Positions 45,373 through 54,835 of a stretch of DNA of 64,000 bases are shown piece by piece. This DNA is from Ancylostoma caninum (Eukaryota; Nematoda; Chromadorea; Rhabditida; Ancylostomatidae): contig JBAJFG010000495.1 of assembly GCA_037903475.1 (NCBI GenBank), forward strand, positions 496,001-560,000. Reading direction: 5' to 3'. Numbering within the stretch: position 1 is the first letter of the stretch; each line of letters opens with the position of its first letter. Position numbers and translations under genes: made by a program. The notes under the pieces are model-generated. The model worked only from the letters and a program-made list of their open reading frames with translations. It was not told where the DNA came from and did no database searches.

Positions 45373-47976
45373 TTATCGTGTTTTCTTAATTAGAACGGAT
45401 TTGGCTTTTCTTTTGCGAAGACTACGTATCACATGCGTTATAAGCGGAACAAACAGAGCTAATAATATAATGGTTTTCCAATTCGTTAGTGTCGTCCATA
45501 GGTTCGAGATGTTGCTGGAGATTGATTCGCGGATTCCATGGAAAAATGAGACGAATCCAGTTCCTTCCGATTGCGTATGTTTTGCTTTTGAAATGTCGTT
45601 GTGAAGGCGTGGTTCGATGACGAAGTTTAGTTCGCCGCGTAAGGAGAAGGACGATCCTCCCGCCGGACACTTGACGCTGCAATTCGTATCGATAGTTGCT
45701 TTCTGGAAGTGGAATGTCAATGTTGTCACATGTCCTTCTGGCTTGCAAATTGCCAATTGGGTTTGATTGTCGCATATGATTTCTGACGTTTCTTCCGTAA
45801 GAGATGAAGTGCAGGAAATGTCCACTGTTGCGCCTTTGTAGCACGAGTAGCAACCGTTCAGCGTCCCTGCTTTCACGGCGCACGTATTTCGGGATCGCTT
45901 GGTGTAGATTTGCAAATGGCTGATGGTCATCTGAATCGATATGCTTGTCCCTGATGACGTTTTCGCAATGAGTTCGTTTTCATCCTTGAGAAGAATGATG
46001 TTGTCACTTGCGAGTGGGAGCGTGCGTGAATTATTTTTGAAGATCGTTTTGATGTTTCCGGAGGGACATTCGCAACTAGCATCGTATACTGTCGTTGTGC
46101 ACTTGCATGCTGATTGAGAGTATTTGCACGTATTGAACTCTTGTGCATCCTTCAGTGTACTGCACTGTAGTTGTCCTACTGATTGTGGTAGTAGTAGTCC
46201 AGCTGGTGACGGATCGATTGCAGTTACTTTTTCGCCGTTGGTGATGAAGAAACTTGAAAGAATTGGGAAATTTGGAGTGGTGGTTGCGGTCAAAGCAAGT
46301 TGGATCTGGTTCCATCTGTAGGGGATTGCGGGTTGAAGAACAAAGTCGTGATATTCCTGTTCTTGAGGAGTATTGATGGAGATGGTTCCGTGCGCTTTCA
46401 GCGGCCATGATGGGCAGCTAAATACGCGGTAGATGATCGAGGATTCGGGCTCTGCGTAATTGCGGTAGAAGATGCAAGTTTCTCGGCATCGAAAGCACCA
46501 GTCGCACCATATACATTTGCAACTTGGTGAACAGTAGGTGAAACCTGGTCTTTGATTCGCGTTTCGGCTGAGTTCTGGAATTTTTGATGAAGTCTTCGTT
46601 CCTTTGCATGTTTCTCCTCTACAACTGTGTGTGTTCCAGCATTGATGGTTCAATTCCGTGTGGAAGGAATGATCGCGAGTGTAGTATTGGGTTTTCTGCT
46701 GGCATTGATATACGACGTTGTGAAGACGAAGAGAGATAGTTCCTGCTGGTTGATTGTTTGAGTCTCGGAGGAGAAGACAAGATTCTTGTCCGATTGGCTG
46801 GAGATGAAGCGTGACGGCCTGATCGACTATGCATGTTTCCGTAGTACCGTCGAATTCGCAGTTGCTGGATGTGCTAGTGACGCTAACGACATCAGAACAT
46901 GGTTGTGCTGGTTGCAGTAACATTGCCAATGCAAGAGTGAGTGGAAGGGTCCGCGAGAACTTGTGCGTTCTTTTTTTCGAGTAGGACGGAAATTGAGGAA
47001 GAGTGTATTTTCGTCGATGGCTTCTTTGAATGATGGATGTGATTATCTTTTTTGGTAAGCGAAGAAGTCTGGTAGTTATCCACCAAAGGCATACGAAGAA
47101 AGGTGATAACAGTCTGCAGAAGACTAGCATCAGCAACGATGCTGCCGTTGCTGTGACTATTTCAGTCGTGGTCCAGCATTGCCAGTTGTAGACGTGTTCC
47201 CAACATATCGTGCATTCAAGCACTTCGCATATCGGTTTCCCTTTGCATTTTAGTGTGGCGTGGAACTGTCGCGTTCCGTTCGTCCACGCTTGTATTGAGG
47301 TGGCGTAGTCGAATAGCACTATCGATGTTGGAAGAAGGATTCTTGACTTTGGTTCATAGTCGGATATGTATATGCATACGTGGGCGCTGCAGATTTCGAC
47401 CATTTCGAATTTTTCCGTGGTGTCTATTTGCAGTCCACCGGTTGCACATTGAGGGATTGTGAAGTGAGGAGTTGTGGCGTTTGGAAGCAGTTCCTTGTGG
47501 TGATAGTAAGTTCGTGTTGTTGTACCCCACGCTTTGATTATGATGGAAGTTTTGTTTGCTTCATAAGTCGTTACTTCCGAAGAATATGTGCAAAACGTGT
47601 TTGCTTCCTCCGGTTCAACGCATGGATGTCGGCGACAAAATGCTGCTGTGCCAGATCGTTTCGTTGTTCGAGATCTGTCTTCAAGTTCGTTTCCTTGATA
47701 ATCGAAGCAGTAGTAGTCGTCCTTGTGTAGAAATTCAACCGTTCTTATATGGAGTTCTGGAACGAGGATAAGAGTGTTGTCGAATAATTCGATTTGATAG
47801 AATACTCCTATTTTTCTGTCGTTTGAGCAGTGTTCGGCTTCCGTGAATGAGCATACTCGGTCCGGGATAAAGTGCGCGATCATGAATGGAGTGTTTTTGA
47901 GAGACGAATTCTTCACGAGTCTTCCCTTATAGGCGCTGCAGGATGTTGCAGGTTCGAATCCTGCCGTGGTCGCCAT
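45373..47976 (-). CDS. env: phlebovirus-like Gn/Gc envelope polyprotein of an LTR element
   Basis: One uninterrupted 867-codon frame. Residues 1-20 (MATTAGFEPATSC...) are translated primer-binding site. About 40-272 is a cysteine-containing Gn-like ectodomain, then a membrane segment at about 274-300 and a basic cytosolic stretch (302-341). A hydrophobic internal signal-like segment at about 343-359 ends AQPCSD. A Gc-like, class II fusion-type ectodomain follows, with a dense cysteine cluster at 482-501, then FYRNYAEP and FSCPSWPLKA. A later NCSVKCPAG motif lies near 765, a second membrane anchor at about 834-850, and a basic tail. Possible N-glycosylation sites include N141, N166, N233, N648, N737, N765 and N822. 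No N-terminal signal peptide is visible, so the mature N terminus may be truncated. Family assignment is by motif and layout. Confidence 0.85.
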   Translation of the reverse strand: MATTAGFEPATSCSAYKGRLVKNSSLKNTPFMIAHFIPDRVCSFTEAEHCSNDRKIGVFYQIELFDNTLILVPELHIRTVEFLHKDDYYCFDYQGNELEDRSRTTKRSGTAAFCRRHPCVEPEEANTFCTYSSEVTTYEANKTSIIIKAWGTTTRTYYHHKELLPNATTPHFTIPQCATGGLQIDTTEKFEMVEICSAHVCIYISDYEPKSRILLPTSIVLFDYATSIQAWTNGTRQFHATLKCKGKPICEVLECTICWEHVYNWQCWTTTEIVTATAASLLMLVFCRLLSPFFVCLWWITTRLLRLPKKIITSIIQRSHRRKYTLPQFPSYSKKRTHKFSRTLPLTLALAMLLQPAQPCSDVVSVTSTSSNCEFDGTTETCIVDQAVTLHLQPIGQESCLLLRDSNNQPAGTISLRLHNVVYQCQQKTQYYTRDHSFHTELNHQCWNTHSCRGETCKGTKTSSKIPELSRNANQRPGFTYCSPSCKCIWCDWCFRCRETCIFYRNYAEPESSIIYRVFSCPSWPLKAHGTISINTPQEQEYHDFVLQPAIPYRWNQIQLALTATTTPNFPILSSFFITNGEKVTAIDPSPAGLLLPQSVGQLQCSTLKDAQEFNTCKYSQSACKCTTTVYDASCECPSGNIKTIFKNNSRTLPLASDNIILLKDENELIAKTSSGTSISIQMTISHLQIYTKRSRNTCAVKAGTLNGCYSCYKGATVDISCTSSLTEETSEIICDNQTQLAICKPEGHVTTLTFHFQKATIDTNCSVKCPAGGSSFSLRGELNFVIEPRLHNDISKAKHTQSEGTGFVSFFHGIRESISSNISNLWTTLTNWKTIILLALFVPLITHVIRSLRKRKAKSVLIKKTR
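47951..47975 (-). other. primer-binding site complementary to a tRNA 3' end
   Basis: Directly after the 5' LTR the minus strand reads TGGCGACCACGGCAGGATTC and on. On the plus strand this is a T-arm (GCAGG-TTCGAAT-CCTGC), an acceptor strand CGTGGTC, a discriminator G and CCA. The complementarity thus covers the whole 3' third of a tRNA. The acceptor sequence fits a tRNA-Arg as I recall it; the tRNA identity is not verified. Confidence 0.85.
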
Positions 47977-48222
47977 GTCAAGAAGCGTCGTATCCGAAGT
48001 CCTTTATTAGGGCGAACCCGATCATTGCTAGACTGCCATGCTTATATATGGAGCAATTCCACATGAAATGTCAAGAATTTTCTAATAAACGAGCACAGAA
48101 AAAACATAAAGCGGGCTTATTCAAAACAAAAGCATGTCAAGGAGTGTATTATTCATGAATGTTGTTCTAGAATGTTCTAAACATCAGTTATTGATTGAAT
48201 TTAATCTGCATTTCCGATGACA
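47976..48222 (-). repeat. 5' LTR (247 bp)
   Basis: It matches 45107-45353 with no difference found by eye, and is the 5' LTR in element orientation. The last base of the LTR supplies the A of the envelope ATG. TATA-like box at 48042-48049, AATAAA at 48003-48008. Confidence 0.92.
48042..48049 (-). promoter_or_regulatory. TATA-like box in the 5' LTR
   Basis: TATATAA on the minus strand about 66 bp before the envelope ATG. Transcription starting 25-30 bp downstream would leave a leader of roughly 40 nt, so the envelope would be the first and only frame on the transcript. Confidence 0.55.
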
Positions 48223-48227
48223 CATGG
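48223..48227. repeat. target-site duplication CATGG, right copy
   Basis: Matches 45102-45106. Confidence 0.85.
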
Positions 48228-51200
48228 ATAGATCAGGCCCTGAATGTGAAAGAATCGGATACCCCTGCCATTTTTTGCATGCCTGTTTTTCCACTACTTT
48301 CGATGAGCAGACTTACTAAACCTAGCAAAATCTAGCCGAGACACTTCGCCCCATTTTTGCTATTGTCTTGACCTCGCCTTCTCCAATTATTTTTCAACAC
48401 ACCAATTTGGGTTTCCTTGCAGAAAAAGTACGGTTCCAAAACTGGCTGTTGCTAAACTACTGCAGCGATTTTTGTTGAGTTCAGCCGTCTTCAGGATACA
48501 TTGTTCCGAAGAAAAAGTGAGGCCAGCGACCTGTATAATAAATAGCCCATAGGTTAGAGAGAATAAAACTCCAAAATGTTGAACAGGAAGTCCTCGCTAC
48601 CCTAAACAATCATGTTCTTTATGACGCATAGCTGTTGGCTGTGAGAAACCTTTTAGTGCTTAGAAAAATTACGTAAGACGAGATTACGAGTCCACTTTCC
48701 ATACCGAGGCAATGAATCTCGATGTGTCATCAGCGATTAGTAAGCAAATCGTCTTTGATAGCGGGATCACGTCACTTGATCATCGTGTTCCTATGTTTGC
48801 AAATGCTCGTAATGCTTTTTTCCCAGTTGCTGCCTCCATTGCGACCGATGAAAAAGACGCTCGCATGACGTCGCCCACGCTACAATTCGTACAAAAGCGT
48901 CCACTTGTGCAGCGAGAGCACAACTTTTCTTGAAAGCTTCACTACTCCTTGTATTGTTCCACTACGAGCGCGATGACAGTGAGAATAGCTCAACGTCAGA
49001 CATGGCGCGTCCTGAGGTCTCGCGGAAATTTTCCCGAAAAGGTAAGCAGCATTCACGTCCAGAGCACAAACCGAAAAATTTCGTTAGAGAAAAGCAGTGT
49101 GTGAATCTTCGAATTTTTAAACAAGCTGCAATTTCTCAAGCGAAATCCAAGGTCACACGAAAAATTCATACTATTCGTTGGATATACTAAATTAGAATTA
49201 AGAATTTGGGAAATTTCACTTTAATCCGAGATTCTCCCCCCACTGCGTGTGGTTTTGCTGCTGCTAATCGGGTTTCCTCCATTCATGAAATAACCACTGG
49301 TTTATTTTTGATGCTCCTGTTGTTGTCTGCTTGCCATTTTCTTACATAACTCCTCGTTCCAATTAAATATATTACTCCAAAAATCCTATCTAAAAATTCA
49401 GTGGGATTTGATTAATTTCATAGCAAATGGCTCTTTTTGTGGAGTCATTCCTTGTAATAGCTCGAATTTGAAGTTCAATCCGGGAAGTATAGTTCAGTTA
49501 TATTTTCTGATTTTTTCCTGATGTTTGCTGATTTTGAGTCAAGTGCTCATCCTAAATGGGTAACTGGATATTTTTTCTTTGTACCAGTACTTTTTATGTT
49601 TTTAGTATTTCTTGAAAAGATTTGAGAGCAAAATGGTCGGTCAACACTCTTCCGTCTTCCTGTACCGTAGCCTAGATCGCTCACAGCCCGAAACGATCGT
49701 CGCCCATTTTTAATCGATCTGGATCCGGATTTTTAGGCTTGTCACCCCTTCTGCTATAGAGTCGGCTAGGAGCACCTTCATTGAACATACATAATTTTTA
49801 TCTTTTTTATTCCTCCCTAAGATTTGTTACACATTTTCATTGCTTTGTTATTTAATGAAAACTAATCTTTACCTAAATGTCACTACTTTTTTTATTCCAT
49901 AACTGTGCTTCATTAAGGGAAAATATGCTCACCGTTTTTTAATGTGAAGGTTTATAGAAATAGTGCAATTCCCTTGGCGTAAGGGTGAAAATGAAACAGA
50001 ACCGAAGCTATCAGATTAGAATTCATGGAACCGGAGACTATGTACGACCGTCTTCTCGTGCTAACTACGTGCAGTGGTAGCCAAATATTTCGCACGCTAC
50101 TAATCCTGGACGACCAACTGATGGGAATATAAAATTCGTATCTCAAGCTTCGAATGAGCTATCTCGATAATACTCGAGAATTTGATGAGGCATAGTCTTT
50201 CCCTTTTTGCCTCAACTCCACCCCTCATAAAAATGTTTCTTAATGAATATGCGCTCATTCTTGGCGTTTGGAGCTCAAAATGCAATACTTTCGGAAATAA
50301 TTTTGTTTCTCTCATAAATCTTTTCGTCGAATTGAGAGAAAATGTGATTATATTCTCGATATTAGTGAGAATTCTGCTGTAGTAGTTTTGATGCGCAGTT
50401 GTTCACCTCAGGGAAGAACAAGGGTCGTCAACGTGACTTAAAAAATGCGAAAAAAAAGGATTCATGATCATTACAAGCACAAAAACAATGCACTTGGACT
50501 GCGGATTTTCCTCCGAATTTTGCTACTAATTGGCGTTCAGGTAATCACCGGAAAATTCCGGCAGTTGCATTGTTCTCCAGATTCAATACAATGAAATTCC
50601 CAACAAATTCGATTCTTTTTTCCTGCTCCAACTGGTACGGAGAGCACACGATTAGCTTTCGTAGCAGAGTGTTAAAGAGAAGAGTGTCTAAATTAAACAA
50701 CCACCTCACTTCCCTCCGTAAATGCTTACGAAACTTTTGTACTCAGTTCGAGAAAACCAACAAAATTGAAGTTCTATTCTTTAATCCAATTAAAACTTAC
50801 TCTGTGCTCGTCAGGAAGGCTCCCATAGAGCCTCACCACATACTAGTTGAAATTGGTTTTGACTGCTCATCCTAGGGCTGAGATGTGCAGAAAATTCTGT
50901 AGTCCAAAATCGTGGGTGTGCCAAATATGTATGGGTATGCCAAGGTATGTCCAGAACTTGCTCACGCTTTCTCGTTATGGTATACTCAAGTACCTTCAAG
51001 GTGAAAACGTTCTTCAGCCACAGAAAATTGTGAGGTCTCTGGGTATATTTTTGCAGAAGCTGGGGACTATTTCGGGCGAAGCTACTTCTACACCAGTTTG
51101 GACGCCGCAATCAAATTCAGTGGGGATCTTCATGAAATATAAAGATGCTTTCCTTTCAAACTTGAGTAAAAAATGCTGTAAGGAAAATGAGTGCCTCAGT

Positions 51201-52536
51201 CTGCTTTCTAATATTGCTTTTGGATTTTTAAGTGGTTCATGGTACGTCTCCGTCTACGTGTTTTGGTCCACTCTTTATTCACTCGTTTTTTTTATACAAC
51301 AAACATATGTGCTCGAGACTCGAATAAAGTTCGATAAGATCAGTGGTGAAGCAATGTTTCGAGTGGTACCGAGAAAATAGTTGGTTTCGATGAACCATCT
51401 ACAATGTGTGCTATAGTTACAGCATCGCTTATTATTTGGATAACCATAGTGTTTGTCCTAAGAACAAAGGGTGACTAGTGCAGGAGAATTAAAGGAAATT
51501 TAAGATTCTTTGCTTCTATTGTCTGATCCACTAGAGGTGACAATGATGAATATGGCAGAGAATATGAATCTAGGAATGTGCGCAGCATTTTCAGAACGCA
51601 ACGAGTAATCAGGAAGTGTGCACGAATTCCCATCTACCATCACGTTTAGAATATATGTACTATACGAGAATTCACTACTAATAATAATGGCTGGCCCAAT
51701 ATGACAGACAGTCAAAATAAGCACTTGAGCTCAATTACTTTATACAACCCGACATTATAGGGTCCATCATTGAGATTACCCGTGGTAAACGTGTCAACGT
51801 CTCCAAATTTACTTTTCACTAGGCGTCCGTCAACTTTTTAACCTATACCATTGTCTATACGTAGCTGCTACCTCTGGGTATGCGATTGTCCATCTTCCAA
51901 ATAAGGCATCCGCGTCCATTGCTTCACATAGACTATTTAGTTACGTAAGTTTATATTTGCGTGGCTACCAATTTGTGGAAAGCTGAGTCAGGGTGCATTC
52001 TTTGTTTTACTTTTTCATACCTACCGTTACTGTCACATTTGTAAGTGTTCGATGGTTCTTGTATTGCGGCGATTCGTTGTAGTGACTAAATAAGTAAATA
52101 AAAATAGGGCTCCTGAGATCATTTCTCCTGCTACGCTCACTAGGTAGGTAGCAGACACTAGGGGAATTCTGATTGGTAGAAGGCTGTTCACTTCTTGGTA
52201 ATTGAATGGTTCCTTTAATGTTAGGGGCACTCTGCAGAGGTTGCGTGATAGATATTATGAGAAAAAGAGAATGATTGGAGGTTTTGTGCTGGTACGGCTA
52301 ATTAATTCAGCTAATTAACTTACGGCTCAGATTTTTGTTTGAAAAAACAAAATATATTTGGCACAATCGCGGACAAGACATTCATTGATCATGCAACGTT
52401 TACTCGAGCGCTGCCCATGTCAATCACAAAGTTGCGATTTCAATCCATAAGTTAGTGGGCAGAAATATAGAGCAGGCATATTGTAGTTTCTTGAGTTGTT
52501 TGCAGAGCGTTAGTCACTCCATATTGAAATTTTCAG
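48228..52536. other. mostly non-coding
   Basis: A possible first exon lies at 48973-49041 (ATG, 23 codons, GAAAAG/GTAAGC donor), within a stretch open in two plus frames from 48712. A 177-codon plus-strand frame at 50847-51380 lacks an ATG near its start and any recognised motif. A solo ATTGAGATTACC end of the 25251-type element lies at 51769. Confidence 0.35.
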
Positions 52537-52539
52537 AAG

Positions 52540-52631
52540 ATGCGGCTGCGTCGCTCCACGCGGTCGCGTCAGCGGCAGATCGATGAGTCGTTCAACATAT
52601 TCGCCAGAAGGAAGGCTTCAGAAAATCCCAA
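52540..52631 (+). CDS. candidate first exon, plus strand
   Basis: A TTTTCAG acceptor three bases before an ATG, then 30 codons plus two bases to a CCCAA/GTTAGT donor. The frame reads MRLRRSTRSRQRQIDESFNI, then FARRKASENP. GC-rich against AT-rich flanks; the acceptor could be a spliced-leader site. A very basic, Arg-rich N terminus. No following exon assigned. Confidence 0.45.
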
Positions 52632-53316
52632 GTTAGTTCTGTTTTCATTTCGAAGCCGTTGCTAATGATGAGAATCACTTCAAAATAAATGTTGCCTCAA
52701 TAAATTTTTCGCTGAGAAAAAATATAGTCGATGGTTGTCCCAGCACCTACATCGGAAGCCTAAGCTTTTTGTAAAAAAGTGGATCACAGTTCTCTCAAAA
52801 AATTGCCTGGCTCCAGATTTTGGACTCCAGTATGATCTTTTGAACCGAGTCCATCGTTCTCTCTGAACCCTTTGTTTGTGTCAGTCCTCCAAGAGCATAG
52901 CTGTTTGCATAAGCTTCGAAAAAGTCGTTCCAGAAATCTGATGCTCATTCTGGCGCTGTTAAAGAACCTCTTACAACATAAATATTCCTTTCCAGAAAGC
53001 TTAGCAGAATCTTGAAAGCCTATTGTGTTACCTAAAAGCCTCTACATAACATACAACCGCCCTCTCTATTGCGTTATTGTAGCACTCACTTCACGTTTTC
53101 CCTGCCCTATTTAAACCTTTGAAGAGCCCTTCGAACAAGCATTGCTGTCTAATTTTCAGTACAGCTTCCCTTTAGCTCAAAGGTGACAGGCAAGAAGAAC
53201 ATGATTTAAACTTCAAGTCATTCTTCGAGACTCCGTATCAGATGTTTCGTAGGTTGTTACCTGCCCTTCCTTTGAGTTTTACAGTCATACATAATAAGAG
53301 TTAATGCGAACGAAAC

Positions 53317-53482
53317 CTATTTGGAGCAGTTCTCGAGAAGCACTCTTTTTCGTAGTATTCAGTAAGACCCCGACCGGGTTCCATTGGAAATTTGCATCTA
53401 TGTTTGAACAGATAAAATCCTGCGTCTGTGCAAAACCATCCCTTGTCTAATATTTCTTCTCCATTCCTCCACATCCCTTCGG
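53317..53482 (-). CDS. candidate exon next to a hairpin element
   Basis: A CACCTACAG acceptor and an AATAG/GTTTCG donor enclose two bases, 54 codons and two bases. The frame reads EGMWRNGEEILDKGWFCTDA, then GFYLFKHRCKFPMEPGRGLT and EYYEKECFSRTAPN. Three cysteines and many aromatic residues suggest an extracellular fold. The acceptor lies within a few bases of the hairpin element at 53488-53670. Confidence 0.45.
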
Positions 53483-53487
53483 CTGTA

Positions 53488-53670
53488 GGTGTACTCCTCG
53501 AGGAGTCTAACACCTAGCATAGCCAAAGATTGGTGACTTCACTTTTGATACGTATTGACTGTGGGCGGCTCGCGTCGCCAACTTTGGACCGCCCACAATC
53601 GATATCTATCAAAAATGAAGTCACTATGGCGACGGCGATGTTAGGTGCTATACTCCTCGAGGAGTATACC
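53488..53670. mobile_element. 183-bp near-palindromic MITE
   Basis: Arms of about 80 bp pair around a short loop near 53580. Both ends carry the self-complementary CTCCTCGAGGAG followed by (T)AACACCTA-like sequence, and an inner block TGACTTCA...TTTTGATA...TGTGGGCGG is mirrored. Non-coding. Confidence 0.7.
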
Positions 53671-54125
53671 CAAAGTCGTAAAGACTGCGTAACTCATTAA
53701 ATGGATCATTCCCGGCTCTAGGGTTAGGCTACTGACTGGAAATCTACTGTGTAGGAATAGATCTGCTCAATCCATAGACGACTGCGTTGTTTTCTCTATT
53801 CCCCACTTCTTTTTTTTTTCATTTTTCCCCTCTGCGAATTTAATAACTGTTCGCTCGAATTCGCTCACTATGATTGGACTGATTCATGCGTTTTACGAGG
53901 TTGGCATCCAAGAAAATTAGCCATGATAACATTGCTCAAAGACGAGCCTATTTGGATTCTACGGCGAAGAATTGTAGTTGAATTCCAAGTCCTGTGGTGG
54001 TCGGGTTCATGAACTATGGAAGAGAGTATGTTATCGTAGTAAAGGAGACTCGTTTGATTATTCAGGTCGCAAAAACTCGGATTAGTATACTTCTACAATC
54101 CATAATATCGTTGGGATAAGAACTT

Positions 54126-54268
54126 CCTTGTCGACAAGTTGTCGGGAGAGAAGCTTGTCAACAACTTTGTTTCCGGTGACATGATCACGTCAGGCTTGTC
54201 GGCAACGATTTGCTAGTTAAAAGCTTCTTTGCAAGTTGTTTTTGGGTAAAGCTGGGCCGACAATTTGT
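54126..54268 (-). repeat. dispersed repeat, inverted copy of 11581-11720
   Basis: The reverse complement aligns along its full length with 11581-11720 with substitutions throughout. Rich in GACAAGTTGTC-like palindromes. Confidence 0.55.
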
Positions 54269-54610
54269 TTTTGACGTTCTGAGTGGGAGAGGATTGTAAA
54301 GCAGTGCCGTGTTATTTCAATCCTTATTTCGTGAAGGTGACCCTTTCAAGGATTTTGCTGCTTTCCCGATTTATTTTGAGCTGCTCATTAACTCATTTCT
54401 CAATGAAAACGATAATTATTGCCTTATTGAACTGTATAAAACCTTAAAATAGTTCCCATATCGACCAATAAGCGATTAAATTTTCAGTCTAAACAAAAGA
54501 ATTCTTTGATGCATAACATAATAACTGTCCCATTCGGATTGTCGCACTTTTCTTCAAATAAACATTCCGAAAATAACCCTGAAGTGGCGAGGTTGTAGTA
54601 GCGATTCAAT

Positions 54611-54835
54611 TTACTGCGGTATACTAGACTGGACTACGAAGAATACTCGAGGCGTTGTTCCAAGATTGCGAGACGAAAAGGGCTTTTCACATTCAAACAG
54701 CTCAGACGGATAGTACAGACCCACGCATTGCTGTTGTCTCCCTTCAATCTTTGATGGGATGTAATCCTCCGACTCGACTTTGCAGCGCCATTGTCCGCAA
54801 ATCAGCGCATGGCTTTGAGAAAGTTTTGCAGATTC
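54611..54835 (-). CDS. candidate exon, minus strand
   Basis: After an ATACTTGCAG acceptor, a frame is open to a TAA at 54611: ESAKLSQSHALICGQWRCKV, then ESEDYIPSKIEGRQQQCVGL and YYPSELFECEKPFSSRNLGT. It may end earlier at a donor such as CGA/GTATTC. The other strand is also open here, so strand choice is not certain. May belong with 53317-53482. Confidence 0.35.
   Translation of the reverse strand, partial: ESAKLSQSHALICGQWRCKVESEDYIPSKIEGRQQQCVGLYYPSELFECEKPFSSRNLGTTPRVFFVVQSSIPQ

Larger units (their letters stand above)
45102..48227 (-). mobile_element. complete LTR element carrying only an envelope gene
   Basis: Two 247-bp direct repeats (45107-45353 and 47976-48222) bound a 2,622-bp interior and are flanked by a CATGG duplication on each side. 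On the minus strand the order is 5' LTR, primer-binding site, one 867-codon frame, polypurine tract, 3' LTR. I compared the two LTRs by eye and found no difference. No gag, protease, reverse transcriptase, RNase H or integrase is present, and there is no room for one. The element must have been copied and inserted with enzymes supplied by another element. Envelope type points to a BEL/Pao- or Gypsy-related nematode retroelement as parent; this is inference. Confidence 0.9.

Noticed and set aside
47915..47975. tRNA-like 3' end on the plus strand with a perfect T-arm and CCA
   Set aside because: No D-arm, anticodon arm or 5' acceptor strand precedes it, and it sits exactly at the LTR edge. It is the primer-binding site, not a tRNA gene.
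50847..51380. 177-codon plus-strand frame
   Set aside because: Long for AT-rich DNA, but it begins without an ATG, has no recognisable motif, and the opposite strand is also open over part of it. Left unassigned.
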